A model generated the notes under the pieces. It did not search any database. It was not told the DNA's origin and was given only the letters and a program-made list of their open reading frames with translations. Position numbers and translations under genes: made by a program. Shown in pieces: positions 16,053 to 25,085 of a stretch of DNA of 64,000 nucleotides; positions within the stretch are counted from its first letter, which is position 1, and every line of letters begins with the position of its first letter. The DNA is from Streptomyces sp. NBC_00536 (GTDB taxonomy: Bacteria; Actinomycetota; Actinomycetes; Streptomycetales; Streptomycetaceae), in NCBI RefSeq assembly GCF_036346295.1, contig NZ_CP107819.1:6696001-6760000 (forward strand). The letters are read 5' to 3'.

Positions 16053-17378
16053 TCACACCCCCCACTCGCCGGCGCCATCGAGCCGTGCCCGGACCACCGC
16101 CGGGGCGCTCGAATGCGGCAGGAGGTCGGCGGGCAGCCGCGGACGGATCACCTCCACCTCCACGTCCTCCGCGAACCGGTACGGCCGGTGCGTCAGCACC
16201 CCGGCCAGGTGGCGGCGTACCCGCGACATCTCGGCCCGCACCGTCACCGTCCGCGTCGCGTCCCCGAACAGCTCCAGCGCCAGCTCCGCCGCCGACCGCC
16301 CCCGAGGGCTCTCCGCCAGCAGGAACAGCAGCTCCGCGTGGCGCGGGCTCAGCTCCTGGGTCCAGCTGCCCGCCGCCCCGGACACGGTCGCCGACCAGGA
16401 CCGCGCCCGGCTCAGGTCGAGCACCACCCGGCCCGCCGCCGCGCCCGTACGGGCCTGCTCGATCCGCAGCAGCCAGCCGCCGGGCAGCGGCTCCACCACG
16501 CAGTCGCCCAGCTGCGGAACCCACTGCAGGCCCGGCCCGAAGGACTTCGGCAGCGGCACCCGGTCCACCGGGGCGAGCCCGGTGACCGCCGCCGTCCAGC
16601 CGTGCTGATCCACGGCCAGCGCCCGCCCCGGCAGCCGGGCCAGCAGCGGCGCCGCCACCGCCCGCAGCCCCTCCAGGGACTCCAGGTGGCGGATCCGCAG
16701 CTCCCGCTCGGCGAGCCGGGCCACCGAGGCCACCCAGGTCAAGGTGGCCGGATGCATGGTCGCCAGCGGCCCGCTGACGTCCACCACGCCCAGCAGCTGC
16801 CCGTCGCGCGGATCGTGCACGGGCGCCCCCGCGCACGTCCAGTCGTGGTGGCTGGAGACGAAGTGCTCCGCCGAGAACACCTGGACCGGGCGGCGCGTGA
16901 CCAGGGCGGTGCCGACCCCGTTGGTGCCGACCACCGCCTCGTCCCAGTGCGCGCCCACCCCGAACCCCAGCCGGTCCGCCCGCCGCAGGATCGAGGTGGC
17001 GCCCTCGCGCCACAGCAGCCGCCCGTCCGCGTCGGCGATCACCATGATGTGCAGCGCCTCGTCCAGCGCGGGGAGCAGCCCTTCGCGCAGCACCGGCAGC
17101 AGCGCCCGCAGCGGGGACACCTGCCGCCGCTCCTCCGTCTCCGCCGCCGACAGCATCCGCGAGCGGGCGTCCCGGTCGGGGTGCACCCCGCAGGCCATCA
17201 TCCGCCGCCACGACGCGGCGATCTCGGGGCGCGGCGCGGCGGGCGGCCGGTCCCCGGCGAGGGCCGCCGCCCGGACGCCCTTGAGCAGCCGGGCCGCGTC
17301 GCGCGCGTCCATGGCGGCGAGCCGCGCCACCTCGACCGCGGCCCCCGCGGTACCCGCGCCACCTGCAGTGGTTGCCAC
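16053..17378 (-). CDS. GAF-domain transcriptional regulator
   Basis: A 441-residue regulator. Residues 95-250 form a GAF sensor like the N-terminus of AcoR-type activators (IADADGRLLWREGA, VVGTNGVGTALVTRRPVQVF, and HDWTCAGAPVHDP). No sigma-54 AAA+ domain follows. The C-terminal part instead has a winged-helix-like region (SPRHAELLFLLAE, RTVTVRAEMSRVRRHLAG) resembling a Trans_Reg_C fold. This combination is common in Streptomyces beside aldehyde or alcohol dehydrogenases. The ligand is unknown. An 18-bp perfect palindrome and a 12-bp tandem array lie just upstream and may be its own operator region. Confidence 0.8.
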   Translation of the reverse strand: MATTAGGAGTAGAAVEVARLAAMDARDAARLLKGVRAAALAGDRPPAAPRPEIAASWRRMMACGVHPDRDARSRMLSAAETEERRQVSPLRALLPVLREGLLPALDEALHIMVIADADGRLLWREGATSILRRADRLGFGVGAHWDEAVVGTNGVGTALVTRRPVQVFSAEHFVSSHHDWTCAGAPVHDPRDGQLLGVVDVSGPLATMHPATLTWVASVARLAERELRIRHLESLEGLRAVAAPLLARLPGRALAVDQHGWTAAVTGLAPVDRVPLPKSFGPGLQWVPQLGDCVVEPLPGGWLLRIEQARTGAAAGRVVLDLSRARSWSATVSGAAGSWTQELSPRHAELLFLLAESPRGRSAAELALELFGDATRTVTVRAEMSRVRRHLAGVLTHRPYRFAEDVEVEVIRPRLPADLLPHSSAPAVVRARLDGAGEWGV

Positions 17379-17400
17379 CGGATCCTCCTGAATGAACCGG

Positions 17401-17470
17401 ACCGCGCTACGGACCGCGCCACGGACCGCGCTACGTACTGCGCTGCGTGCTGCCCTGTGGACCGCGCCCC
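17401..17470. repeat. 12-bp tandem repeat upstream of the GAF regulator
   Basis: Six units of about 12 bases start at 17401, 17413, 17425, 17437, 17449 and 17461. The first reads ACCGCGCTACGG and the later ones drift from it. The array begins 22 bases upstream of the regulator start, within its expected 5' untranslated region. Confidence 0.85.
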
Positions 17471-17483
17471 ATCGGACTCACAG

Positions 17484-17501
17484 GTTGCAACGGTCTGCAA
17501 C
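17484..17501. promoter_or_regulatory. Perfect 18-bp inverted repeat, putative operator
   Basis: GTTGCA and TGCAAC are exact reverse complements separated by six bases. The site lies 106 bases upstream of the GAF regulator start and in the 294-base gap between it and the AidB-like gene end. The spacing suits a dimeric regulator on one face of the helix. Confidence 0.6.
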
Positions 17502-17672
17502 TCTCGCCAAGCCCCGGTCGCCCGACCGAAACTGTGCGTCACGCCGACAGGCGGCGTGAAGGCTCCTCCTCGGGGCTGACCCGGAGCAGGTGTGGTGCCG
17601 AGTCGGCGCGGCGCCACCCTGCTGCCGGCAGACGGGCCCGGATCCGGACCCGGAGCGGTTTGGGGACCTCTC

Positions 17673-19307
17673 CTAACCCGTGATCCGCGCCCGTTCCACC
17701 ACCGCCCGCAGGTCCAGACTGTGCGGCAGCGTCCCGAAGGCGGCCCCCCAGTCCCCGCCGAGCCGGGACGCGCAGAACGCGTCGGCGACCGCGGGCGGCG
17801 CCCAGCGCACCAGCAGCGAGCCCTGCAGGACCAGCGCCATCCGCTCCACCACGCGCCGGGCCCGCGCCTCGATCCCCTCCAGGTCGGCCAGCTCGGTCAG
17901 CAGGTTCTTCACGGCCGCGTCCAGGCGGTGATCGGCGCCCCGGGCGAGGCCGACCTCCTGGAGGAACGCGTTCAGGGCCTGCGGCTCGCGCTGGAGCGCC
18001 CGCAGTACGTCCAGGGCCTGTACGTTGCCCGAGCCCTCCCAGATCGAGTTCAGCGGGGACTCCCGCAGCAGCCGGGGCAGCCCGGACTCCTCCACGTACC
18101 CGTTGCCGCCCAGGCACTCCAGCGCCTCCGCGACGGCCGGCGTGCAGCGCTTGGTCACCCAGTACTTCGCGGTCGGCACGGCGATCCGCAGGAAGGCCCG
18201 CTCCTGCTCGGTGCCCGCGTCGTACGCGGCCGCCAGCCGCAGCGTCAGCACGGTGGCCGCCTCCGACTCGACGGCCAGGTCCGCCAGTACGTTGCGCATC
18301 AGCGGCTGGTCGAAGAGCTTCGCTCCGAAAGCGGAGCGGTGCTCCGTGTGGTGCACGGCCTGCGTCAGCGCCTGCCGGATCAGCGAGGCCGAACCGATCA
18401 CACAGTCCAGCCGGGTCGCGGCGACCATCTCGATGATGGTCCGCACCCCCCGCCCCTCCTCGCCCACCCGCCGGGCCCAGGTCCCGTCGAACTCCACCTC
18501 GCTGGACGCGTTCGACCGGTTGCCGAGCTTGTCCTTCAGCCGCTGGATCGCGAACACGTTCCGGGTTCCGTCCGCCAGTACCCGCGGCACCAGGAAGCAG
18601 GTCAGCCCGCCCGGCGCCTGCGCCAGCACGAGGAACCCGTCGCACATCGGGGCGGAACAGAACCACTTGTGCCCGGTCAGCAGGTACTCGCCCGACGCGT
18701 CCAGCGCCACCGCCCGGGTGGTGTTGGCGCGCACGTCGCTGCCGCCCTGCTTCTCGGTCATCCCCATGCCGAAGAGGACGCCCGACTTCTGCCCTGCTGG
18801 GCGCAGCCCCTGGTCGTAGACGTGCGAGGTGAGCCGCGGCTCCCACTCGGCGGCCAGTTCCGGGTCCGTGCGCAGCGCGGGCACCGCCGCGTGGGTCATC
18901 GAGACCGGACAGCCGTGGCCGGCCTCGGCCTGCGACCAGACGAAGAACCCGGCGGCGCGCCGCAGGTGCCCCGCCTCGCGCCCCCAGGCGTCGGTCAGCC
19001 CGGACGTCACCGCGTGGCCGAGCAGGCGGTGCCAGGAAGGGTGGAAGTCCACTTCGTCGATCCGGTTCCCATACCGGTCGTGTGTGCGGAGCTTCGGTGG
19101 ATTCTCGTTGGCCTGGGCACCCCATTCCTGGGCCTGCGCGGAACCCGCGGCGAGCCCGAGTCCGGTGAGTTCTTCCCGTACTTCCACGAGGAGTTCGGGG
19201 TCGAGGTGCCGTTCCACGCCCTCGGTGAGGGCGCGGTCGCCGCCGTAGACGTCGTGCCCGACCAGGGGTGGTGCCTGGTTGCTGACTGTGTGGGTGGTGG
19301 CTGCCAT
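17673..19307 (-). CDS. AidB-like acyl-CoA dehydrogenase family protein
   Basis: A 544-residue flavoprotein of the acyl-CoA dehydrogenase superfamily, matching the roughly 540-residue AidB group rather than the 380-residue beta-oxidation enzymes. Seen are GMGMTEKQGGSDVRANTT, the FAD-contacting region HKWFCSAPMCDGFLVLAQ, and the terminal segment EALECLGGNGYVEESGLPRL. AidB binds DNA and is induced by alkylation damage in E. coli; whether this copy does is unknown. ATG 19307 is preferred over 19346 because the latter invades the divergent YihY start. Only 17 bases separate the two starts. Confidence 0.87.
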   Translation of the reverse strand: MAATTHTVSNQAPPLVGHDVYGGDRALTEGVERHLDPELLVEVREELTGLGLAAGSAQAQEWGAQANENPPKLRTHDRYGNRIDEVDFHPSWHRLLGHAVTSGLTDAWGREAGHLRRAAGFFVWSQAEAGHGCPVSMTHAAVPALRTDPELAAEWEPRLTSHVYDQGLRPAGQKSGVLFGMGMTEKQGGSDVRANTTRAVALDASGEYLLTGHKWFCSAPMCDGFLVLAQAPGGLTCFLVPRVLADGTRNVFAIQRLKDKLGNRSNASSEVEFDGTWARRVGEEGRGVRTIIEMVAATRLDCVIGSASLIRQALTQAVHHTEHRSAFGAKLFDQPLMRNVLADLAVESEAATVLTLRLAAAYDAGTEQERAFLRIAVPTAKYWVTKRCTPAVAEALECLGGNGYVEESGLPRLLRESPLNSIWEGSGNVQALDVLRALQREPQALNAFLQEVGLARGADHRLDAAVKNLLTELADLEGIEARARRVVERMALVLQGSLLVRWAPPAVADAFCASRLGGDWGAAFGTLPHSLDLRAVVERARITG

Positions 19308-19324
19308 GCCGATACGGTAAGGAG

Positions 19325-20440
19325 GTGCAGCCAGCAAATGAAACACCCGAGCGGCCTCCGGGGCGGCTCCACCGGGCCCGGGCCCTCTATCGCAACGTCT
19401 CCAAGCGCAAGATGTCCTGGCTGCTGCTCAAGGACACGGTCAACTCGTGCATCGAGTACCGGATCCTGGGACTCGCGGCCGAGGCGGCGTTCTTCACGCT
19501 CCTCTCGCTGCCGCCGCTGTTCCTGGGTCTGCTCGGTCTGGTCGGCTACGTGGACGGCTGGAGCGGCACCACCTCGGTGCAGACCATCGAGGAGAACATC
19601 CTGCGGGCGGTCGGCACCGTGCTCTCCGACCGGGGCGTCAACGACATCGCCAGACCCATGCTGGACGACGTGACCCGCCAGGCCCGCCCGGACCTCATCT
19701 CGCTCGGCTTCGCCTTCGCCCTCTGGTCCGGCTCGCGCGCCGTCAACGTCTTCGTCGACACCATCACCGTCATGTACGGGCTCGACGGCCAGCGCGGCAT
19801 CGTCAAGACCCGGCTGCTGGCCTTCGTGCTGTACGTCGTCGCGCTGCTGGTCGGCTCCGTCGTGCTGCCGCTGCTCGTGGTCGGCCCGGACGCGGTGGTG
19901 CGGTGGGTGCCGTGGGGCACGGAAGTGGTGGCGGTGCTCTACTGGCCGACCGTCACCCTGCTGTCCATCGTCTTCCTGACCACGCTCTACCACGTGTCCG
20001 TACCGGTGCGTTCGCCGTGGATCGAGGACGTGCCGGGCGCGCTGATCGCCCTCGCCATGTGGGTGCTGGGCTCGTTCCTGCTGCGGATCTACCTCACGAA
20101 CACGGTGGAGGGGCCGACGATCTACGGATCCCTGGCCGCGCCCGTCGCCGTCCTGCTGTGGATCGGCATCTCGGCCTTCGCCGTCCTGGTCGGCGCCGCC
20201 GTCAACGCGGCCATCGACCGGGTCTGGCCGTCGCTCGCGACGGCGGCGGCCCGCGAGGCCAACGAGCGCGTCCGGGAGGCCGAGGCCGCCCAGCTCATCG
20301 CCCGCGCGGCGGCCTGGCGGGCCCTGGCGGAGGGCGAGTCGGAGGACGACGAGGACGCGGGAATGCCCTCCGAGTTCCCCGAGCGGTGGTCCAAGTTCCT
20401 CCCGCCCGAGGACTACACGTCCCGGCTGCGCAAGCACTAG
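19325..20440 (+). CDS. YihY/BrkB family membrane protein
   Basis: A 371-residue integral membrane protein. After a basic N-terminus it has the family start SCIEYRILGLAAEAAFFTLLSLPPLF and about six hydrophobic segments, then an Arg/Glu-rich cytoplasmic tail. YihY/BrkB proteins were once thought to be RNase BN; their function is not established. The start is GTG 19325, with an AAGGA immediately upstream, too close for usual initiation, so the message may be leaderless. The stop codon is inside a 70-bp inverted repeat. Confidence 0.85.
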   Translation: MQPANETPERPPGRLHRARALYRNVSKRKMSWLLLKDTVNSCIEYRILGLAAEAAFFTLLSLPPLFLGLLGLVGYVDGWSGTTSVQTIEENILRAVGTVLSDRGVNDIARPMLDDVTRQARPDLISLGFAFALWSGSRAVNVFVDTITVMYGLDGQRGIVKTRLLAFVLYVVALLVGSVVLPLLVVGPDAVVRWVPWGTEVVAVLYWPTVTLLSIVFLTTLYHVSVPVRSPWIEDVPGALIALAMWVLGSFLLRIYLTNTVEGPTIYGSLAAPVAVLLWIGISAFAVLVGAAVNAAIDRVWPSLATAAAREANERVREAEAAQLIARAAAWRALAEGESEDDEDAGMPSEFPERWSKFLPPEDYTSRLRKH

Positions 20441-20506
20441 TGCCGCGTCAGGCAACGTTCGCCCTGCCGCTCCTTGAGGGGCAAACGTTGCCTGACGCGG
20501 CACTAG
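20437..20506. repeat. 70-bp perfect inverted repeat spanning the yihY stop codon (MITE-like or terminator)
   Basis: Two exact 23-bp arms, 20437-20459 and 20484-20506, read CTAGTGCCGCGTCAGGCAAC(GTT) on opposite strands around a 24-base loop. The outer CTAG on both sides could be a target-site duplication, since CTAG is self-complementary. The left arm supplies the TAG stop of the YihY gene. There is no T-tract after the stem, which argues for a small inserted palindromic element over a simple intrinsic terminator, although it would still fold strongly in RNA. Confidence 0.7.
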
Positions 20507-20894
20507 AAGGCAGAAGGCCTGCCCGCGGCAGCGTTCCCGGAGATCTGCCGCAGACGGGCAGACCCTCTCGGCGAGCCGTGGCTCCGAGACCTCCTGAGTT
20601 CGTCGTCGGAGTGGAACCAGATTCGAACTGATGTGCGGCTTCGCTCTCCTGACGCTGCGTCACTCATGTAGAGCATTTTTTGTGATTTGTGGTCTATTGC
20701 TCTGCAATATGCGGGAATACCCCGGGGTGACGGCATATCACTGCCTCTGGCAGAGGGGCGCTCTGCGGTCCCCCGCTCAGGGCGAGTCAGTGCGGCGGCG
20801 CAGGTAGGGGTTACGGCCCTGAGCGGTCATGCCGCGGCGCTCGGAATCCTTCTTCGGGAGGCGTGAGATTCGAAGCAACGAGAAAGGTCCCGCT
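20507..20894. other. Non-coding interval between YihY and the collagen-like gene
   Basis: No convincing gene is visible. The minus strand at about 20608-20632 can form a tRNA T-arm-like stem-loop with a TTCGAAT loop and five paired bases, and five of seven acceptor positions could pair with GAGTG at 20651-20655. No anticodon or D arm fits, so it is at most a tRNA remnant. An AT-richer stretch (GAGCATTTTTTGTGATTTG) lies near 20670 and may include the promoter of the next gene. Confidence 0.5.
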
Positions 20895-22715
20895 ATGGCA
20901 TTGGACGTCATCCGCTCGGATCCACCCACCAGAAGGTCACAACGCACTCTGCTCAAACGGGGATCGCTCTCCCTGCTCCCCGCGGCGCTCGTGGCGGCGG
21001 CCTCCCTGGCCCCGAGCCCCGCTTACGCCGCGGAAGCCCCCGTGGGGCTGGGTACCGCCACCAACTACGCGGTTCTGGCCGGTTCGACGATCACCAATAC
21101 GAACCCCACCATCATCAACGGCGACCTGGGTCTCCATCCGGGCACATCGGTGACCGGCTTCCCGCCCGGCATCGTCAACGGAACACAGCACGTGACCGAC
21201 GCCGCCGCCATGCAGGCGAAGGCCGACCTCGTCACCGCCTACAACGACGCGGACAGCCGGGGACCCGGGAACGTGCTCGCCACGGCCGATATCGGCGGAC
21301 AGACGCTGGCGCCCGGCGTCTACTCGGCCTCGTCGGAACTGCACATCACCGGAACGGTGACGCTCGACGGTCAGAACAAGCCCGACTCCGTCTTCATCTT
21401 CCGGATCCCCTCGACCCTGATCACTGCTCCGGCAAGCGTCGTGGCCTTCATCAACGGAGCGAACGCCTGCAACGTGTTCTGGGAGGTGGGCAGCTCCGCC
21501 ACCCTCGACACGACCACGCAGTTCAAGGGCAACATCCTGGCCATGGAGTCCATCACGCTGAACCACAGCGCGGTGATCGAAGGCCGCGCCCTGGCGCGCA
21601 CCGGCGCGGTCACGATGGACAACAACACCATCACGAGGGCAGCCTGCGCGGTGGGCCCGCCCGGTCCTCCCGGACCGACGGGTTCGCCCGGCCCCACCGG
21701 CAGCCCCGGCCCCACCGGCGCCCCCGGCCCGACGGGCTCGCCGGGTCCCACCGGCAGCCCCGGGGCCCCCGGTCCCACGGGTTCGCCCGGCGCTCCCGGT
21801 AGCCCCGGCGCTCCCGGCAGCCCCGGCGCCCCCGGCCCGACCGGCTCACCCGGCGCTCCCGGTAGCCCCGGAGCTCCCGGTCCCACCGGCTCGCCTGGCG
21901 CCCCCGGTGCTCCCGGCGTCCCCGGAGCTCCCGGCCCGACCGGCTCACCCGGTGCTCCCGGTAGCCCCGGCGCCCCTGGTCCCACCGGCTCGCCTGGCGC
22001 CCCCGGTGCTCCCGGCGTCCCCGGAGCTCCCGGCCCGACCGGCGCCCCCGGTGTCCCCGGAAGCCCCGGAGCCCCCGGCCCGACCGGCTCACCCGGCGCT
22101 CCCGGCCCCACCGGAGCCCCCGGCCCGACCGGTAGGCCAGGCGTTCCCGGAGCCCCCGGACCCACCGGTTCCGCAGGGCCCGCAGGTCCTGCCGGACCTG
22201 CTGGACCTGCTGGACCCGCCGGACCTGCCGGGCCCGCCGGACCCAAGGGGCCTCGCGGCGACAAGGGCGAAAAGGGTGACAAGGGCGAGCACGGCCACGG
22301 TCACCACGACCACCACAAGGGCGAGCACGGCCAAGGTCCCGACGACCACGACGAGGACGAGCACGGTCAAGGCCCCGACGACCACGACAACGACCACGAC
22401 GGGGACGAACACGGTCAAGGTCCCGACGACCACGACCACGACCAGGGCAAGCCCCCCTGGGCCGACTTCTTGCCGGGCGGCCCCGACAAGGCTCTGGGCC
22501 GTGCGGGTCGCGGCTCCACGCCCAAGAGCGTCAACTTCGCCCATGTGAGCGCCGCCACGGACCAGCAGTCGCGGGCGGCATCGCCCGGCGCGAGCGGCGC
22601 GAGCAGCGGGACCGCCATCACGGCCGCCTGCGCGGCCGCGCTCGCCTTCGTCGGGGGCTCGGCCCTCTTCGCCATGAAGCGAACCCGGCGAGGTGCGACG
22701 ACTCGACAGGACTAG
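20895..22715 (+). CDS. Secreted, membrane-anchored ice-binding-like (DUF3494) protein with collagen-like stalk
   Basis: A 606-residue surface protein starting at ATG 20895 after GAGAAAGG. Residues 1-45 are a signal peptide ([20 protein letters not shown]). Residues 48-252 are a DUF3494 domain ([46 protein letters not shown]), the fold of ice-binding proteins that is also found in non-ice adhesins. Residues 254 to about 465 are some 70 uninterrupted Gly-X-Y triplets, mostly GPT, GSP and GAP, ending [18 protein letters not shown] His/Asp-rich segment follows with three near copies of HGQGPDDHD, then a C-terminal transmembrane helix and KRTRRG. Probable job: a stalked surface adhesin or matrix protein; ice binding is not proven. 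Confidence 0.88.
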   Translation: MALDVIRSDPPTRRSQRTLLKRGSLSLLPAALVAAASLAPSPAYAAEAPVGLGTATNYAVLAGSTITNTNPTIINGDLGLHPGTSVTGFPPGIVNGTQHVTDAAAMQAKADLVTAYNDADSRGPGNVLATADIGGQTLAPGVYSASSELHITGTVTLDGQNKPDSVFIFRIPSTLITAPASVVAFINGANACNVFWEVGSSATLDTTTQFKGNILAMESITLNHSAVIEGRALARTGAVTMDNNTITRAACAVGPPGPPGPTGSPGPTGSPGPTGAPGPTGSPGPTGSPGAPGPTGSPGAPGSPGAPGSPGAPGPTGSPGAPGSPGAPGPTGSPGAPGAPGVPGAPGPTGSPGAPGSPGAPGPTGSPGAPGAPGVPGAPGPTGAPGVPGSPGAPGPTGSPGAPGPTGAPGPTGRPGVPGAPGPTGSAGPAGPAGPAGPAGPAGPAGPAGPKGPRGDKGEKGDKGEHGHGHHDHHKGEHGQGPDDHDEDEHGQGPDDHDNDHDGDEHGQGPDDHDHDQGKPPWADFLPGGPDKALGRAGRGSTPKSVNFAHVSAATDQQSRAASPGASGASSGTAITAACAAALAFVGGSALFAMKRTRRGATTRQD

Positions 22716-22750
22716 CCCCATCGCAGGCGTGACCACCTCACGCCGCTGAG

Positions 22751-22780
22751 CGATCCGTCCCGAGCGCTCGGGACGGATCG
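22751..22780. terminator. Bidirectional hairpin terminator
   Basis: A perfect 14-bp stem, CGATCCGTCCCGAG paired with its complement at 22767-22780, has a 2-base CG centre (so a 4-base loop or longer in practice). It lies between the convergent ends of the collagen-like gene and the XRE regulator. There is no long T-tract, as is common in Streptomyces. Confidence 0.75.
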
Positions 22781-22810
22781 CCAGACCATGGGCGTTCTCG
22801 TCACGGACGG

Positions 22811-23710
22811 CTACGTACAGGACAGTTCGCGAGCGTCGGGCCGGAATTCCGTGCCGGCGGCGTACACCTTGACGGCTTCGTCGAGGAAATGCCGGGTATC
22901 CGCCGGACTCAACGCCTGGGCCTGCAAGTGCGCATACATATCGCTGTAGCATCGCACTTCGGATCGTTTCTCCAGATAGAGGTCGCTGGTGAACCTTTCC
23001 AGATACACCACGTTCGCATCGGTGGCGTCGGAAAACTCAAGCAGCGAGAACTGTCCCGAGACACCCGGGTGCGCACCCACGTCGTGAGGGAGAACCTGCA
23101 GGGTGATGTGCGGCCGGCCGCTGAGACGGGTCAGGTGGTCCAGCTGCTCGCGCATGACCTCCCGGCTGCCCACGACGCGCCGCAGCGCCGATTCGTCCAG
23201 TACGGCCCATAAGCGCAGCGGGTTGCGCGGGTCGCCCAGCCGGCTCTGGCGCCGCAGCCGCACCTGAAGGCGCGTGGCGGCCTGTTCGGCAGTGGCGTGA
23301 GGGATCGTTCCTGCGATGACCGCCCGGGCGTAGGCGGGGGCCTGCAGCAGGCCCGGGATCACCAGGGGCTCGTAGATCCGGATCGCGGCCGCCTCGGCCT
23401 CCAGGCCGATGTAGGCGCCGTACGGGATGTCACCGTAGGAATTCCACCAGCCCTGCTGACCCGACTCTTTGGCCAGCTGCATCAGGCGGTCGACGAGCTG
23501 CTGATCCTGGACTCCGTACAGCCCGCAGAGATCGCGCACGTCGCGGGGCTTGATGAGGCGGCGGCCGTTCTCCAGCAGGCTGATCTTGGGCTGGGAGATC
23601 AGCAGGCGCTCCGCCACTTGCTGCGTCGTCAGACCGCTGATCTCCCGGAGCCGACGTAGCTCCGACCCCAGTCGGCGTCTGCTGACGGTGGGATTGACAG
23701 TGACGCCCAC
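22811..23710 (-). CDS. XRE-family regulator with DUF5753 C-terminal domain
   Basis: A 299-residue protein, taken to start at GTG 23710 preceded by GGAGG. Residues 10-65 form the helix-turn-helix (LRRLREISGLTTQQVAERLLISQPKISLLENGRR, shortened here to its key parts TTQQVAERL and QPKISLLENG). The rest matches DUF5753, recognisable by WWNSYGDIPYGAYIGLEAEA and IPGLLQAPAYARAVI. Such regulators are abundant in Streptomyces and usually pair with DUF397 proteins; none is adjacent here. An upstream ATG at 23899 would add 63 residues without domain character. Confidence 0.87.
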   Translation of the reverse strand: MGVTVNPTVSRRRLGSELRRLREISGLTTQQVAERLLISQPKISLLENGRRLIKPRDVRDLCGLYGVQDQQLVDRLMQLAKESGQQGWWNSYGDIPYGAYIGLEAEAAAIRIYEPLVIPGLLQAPAYARAVIAGTIPHATAEQAATRLQVRLRRQSRLGDPRNPLRLWAVLDESALRRVVGSREVMREQLDHLTRLSGRPHITLQVLPHDVGAHPGVSGQFSLLEFSDATDANVVYLERFTSDLYLEKRSEVRCYSDMYAHLQAQALSPADTRHFLDEAVKVYAAGTEFRPDARELSCT

Positions 23711-24020
23711 GGGACCCGTACCTCCGCTTGAAAACCCTTGCACTGGCGAGCAGAGTGTCACGGCAGGGCCTGCCGGATACGCTTTGACTCCGTGTCGTGC
23801 ACGGTGATTCACACCGGACACGGAACGACCTGAACGTCGTATCACTCCCCACCCGGCCGACCATATTTTCCGGTTCGAATAAAGAAGAATGAACCGCATG
23901 CCGCATTCATGTTTCTGCGCAATATGCCAGCAGTAGAGGCCACCCCTACGGCGCGGGATCCGTCACGGTCCTGCCGGTCGAGGCCGGCTTGGCGGGCGGG
24001 TGCTCCCGTACGCTGGCGGC

Positions 24021-24920
24021 ATGCGCACGCGCCCCACGCTGAGCTGGACGCCTCCCGAGGATCTGCCGCCCGGTTCCACGGATCCGGGGCCGGTGGTCGA
24101 CGCGCTGAGGGCCGGCGGCGTGGTGGTGCTCAGCGGGGCGGGCCTGTCCACGGAGTCGGGCATCCCCGACTACCGGGGCGAGGGCGGGAGCCTGAGCCGG
24201 CACACCCCGATGACCTACCAGGAGTTCACCGCCGACCCGCGGGCCCGCCGCAGGTACTGGGCGCGCAGTCACCTGGGCCGGCGCACCTTCGGCCGGGCCC
24301 GCCCCAACGCCGGGCACCGGGCCGTGGCGGCTTTCGAGCGGTACGGGCTCCTCGCGGGGCTGATCACCCAGAACGTCGACGGGCTGCACCAGGCCGCCGG
24401 GAGCGAACGGGTGGTGGAACTGCACGGAGGCCTGGACCGGGTCGTCTGCCTTTCCTGCGGGGCCCGCAGCTCGCGCGGTGAACTCGCCCGGCGGCTGGAC
24501 GAAGCGAATCCGGGCTTCGATCCGGTGGCCGCCGGGCTGAACCCGGACGGCGACGCCGACCTCACCGACGAGCAGGTCGGGGACTTCTCCGTGGTGTCCT
24601 GTGCGCGGTGCGCCGGTGTCCTCAAACCCGACGTGGTGTTCTTCGGAGAAACCGTGCCGCCGCCTCGGGTCGCGCGCTGCCGCGAGCTGGTGGACGAGGC
24701 GGCCTCGCTGCTGGTCCTGGGGTCCTCCCTGACGGTGATGTCCGGACTCCGTTTCGTCCGCCGGGCCGCCGAGGCCGGCAAGCCGGTGCTGATCGTCAAC
24801 CGCGACCCGACCCGGGGCGACCGGCATGCCGTCACCCGGGTCGCACTCCCCCTGGGGGCGGCCCTCACCACCGTGGCGGACCGGCTCGGCCTCGCGGGCA
24901 CCGGCGGGGGTGCGGCCTGA
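24021..24920 (+). CDS. Sir2-family NAD-dependent protein deacylase
   Basis: A 299-residue sirtuin starting at ATG 24021. It has the NAD-binding GAGLSTESGIPDYRG near residues 40-54, TQNVDGLHQAAG, the catalytic His in VELHGGLDR, and a zinc site of two pairs (CLSC and CARC), followed by KPDVVFFGE. It removes acyl groups from lysines of proteins such as acetyl-CoA synthetase and transcription factors. A roughly 40-residue insertion sits between the zinc pairs (RRLDEANPGFDPVAAG onward), typical of actinobacterial class U-like members. It is monocistronic. Confidence 0.92.
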   Translation: MRTRPTLSWTPPEDLPPGSTDPGPVVDALRAGGVVVLSGAGLSTESGIPDYRGEGGSLSRHTPMTYQEFTADPRARRRYWARSHLGRRTFGRARPNAGHRAVAAFERYGLLAGLITQNVDGLHQAAGSERVVELHGGLDRVVCLSCGARSSRGELARRLDEANPGFDPVAAGLNPDGDADLTDEQVGDFSVVSCARCAGVLKPDVVFFGETVPPPRVARCRELVDEAASLLVLGSSLTVMSGLRFVRRAAEAGKPVLIVNRDPTRGDRHAVTRVALPLGAALTTVADRLGLAGTGGGAA

Positions 24921-25085
24921 GGGTTCGGCGTGACCGTCCACGAAGGTGGCGGAAAAGGCTCGGAGAAAGACGGGGAAAAAGAGTTGGCGCGGGGGCGCGG
25001 GAGCGGGTTAACGTAAAGCCGTTCACGCCGAGTGGACCGGAACCGCCGCGTGCGGATCCGTATGTCACAGGAGGTGAGTCCATTG

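Noticed and set aside
20600..20660. A tRNA gene on the minus strand
   Set aside because: A T-arm-like stem-loop and part of an acceptor can be drawn, but there is no D arm or anticodon arm and two acceptor pairs fail.
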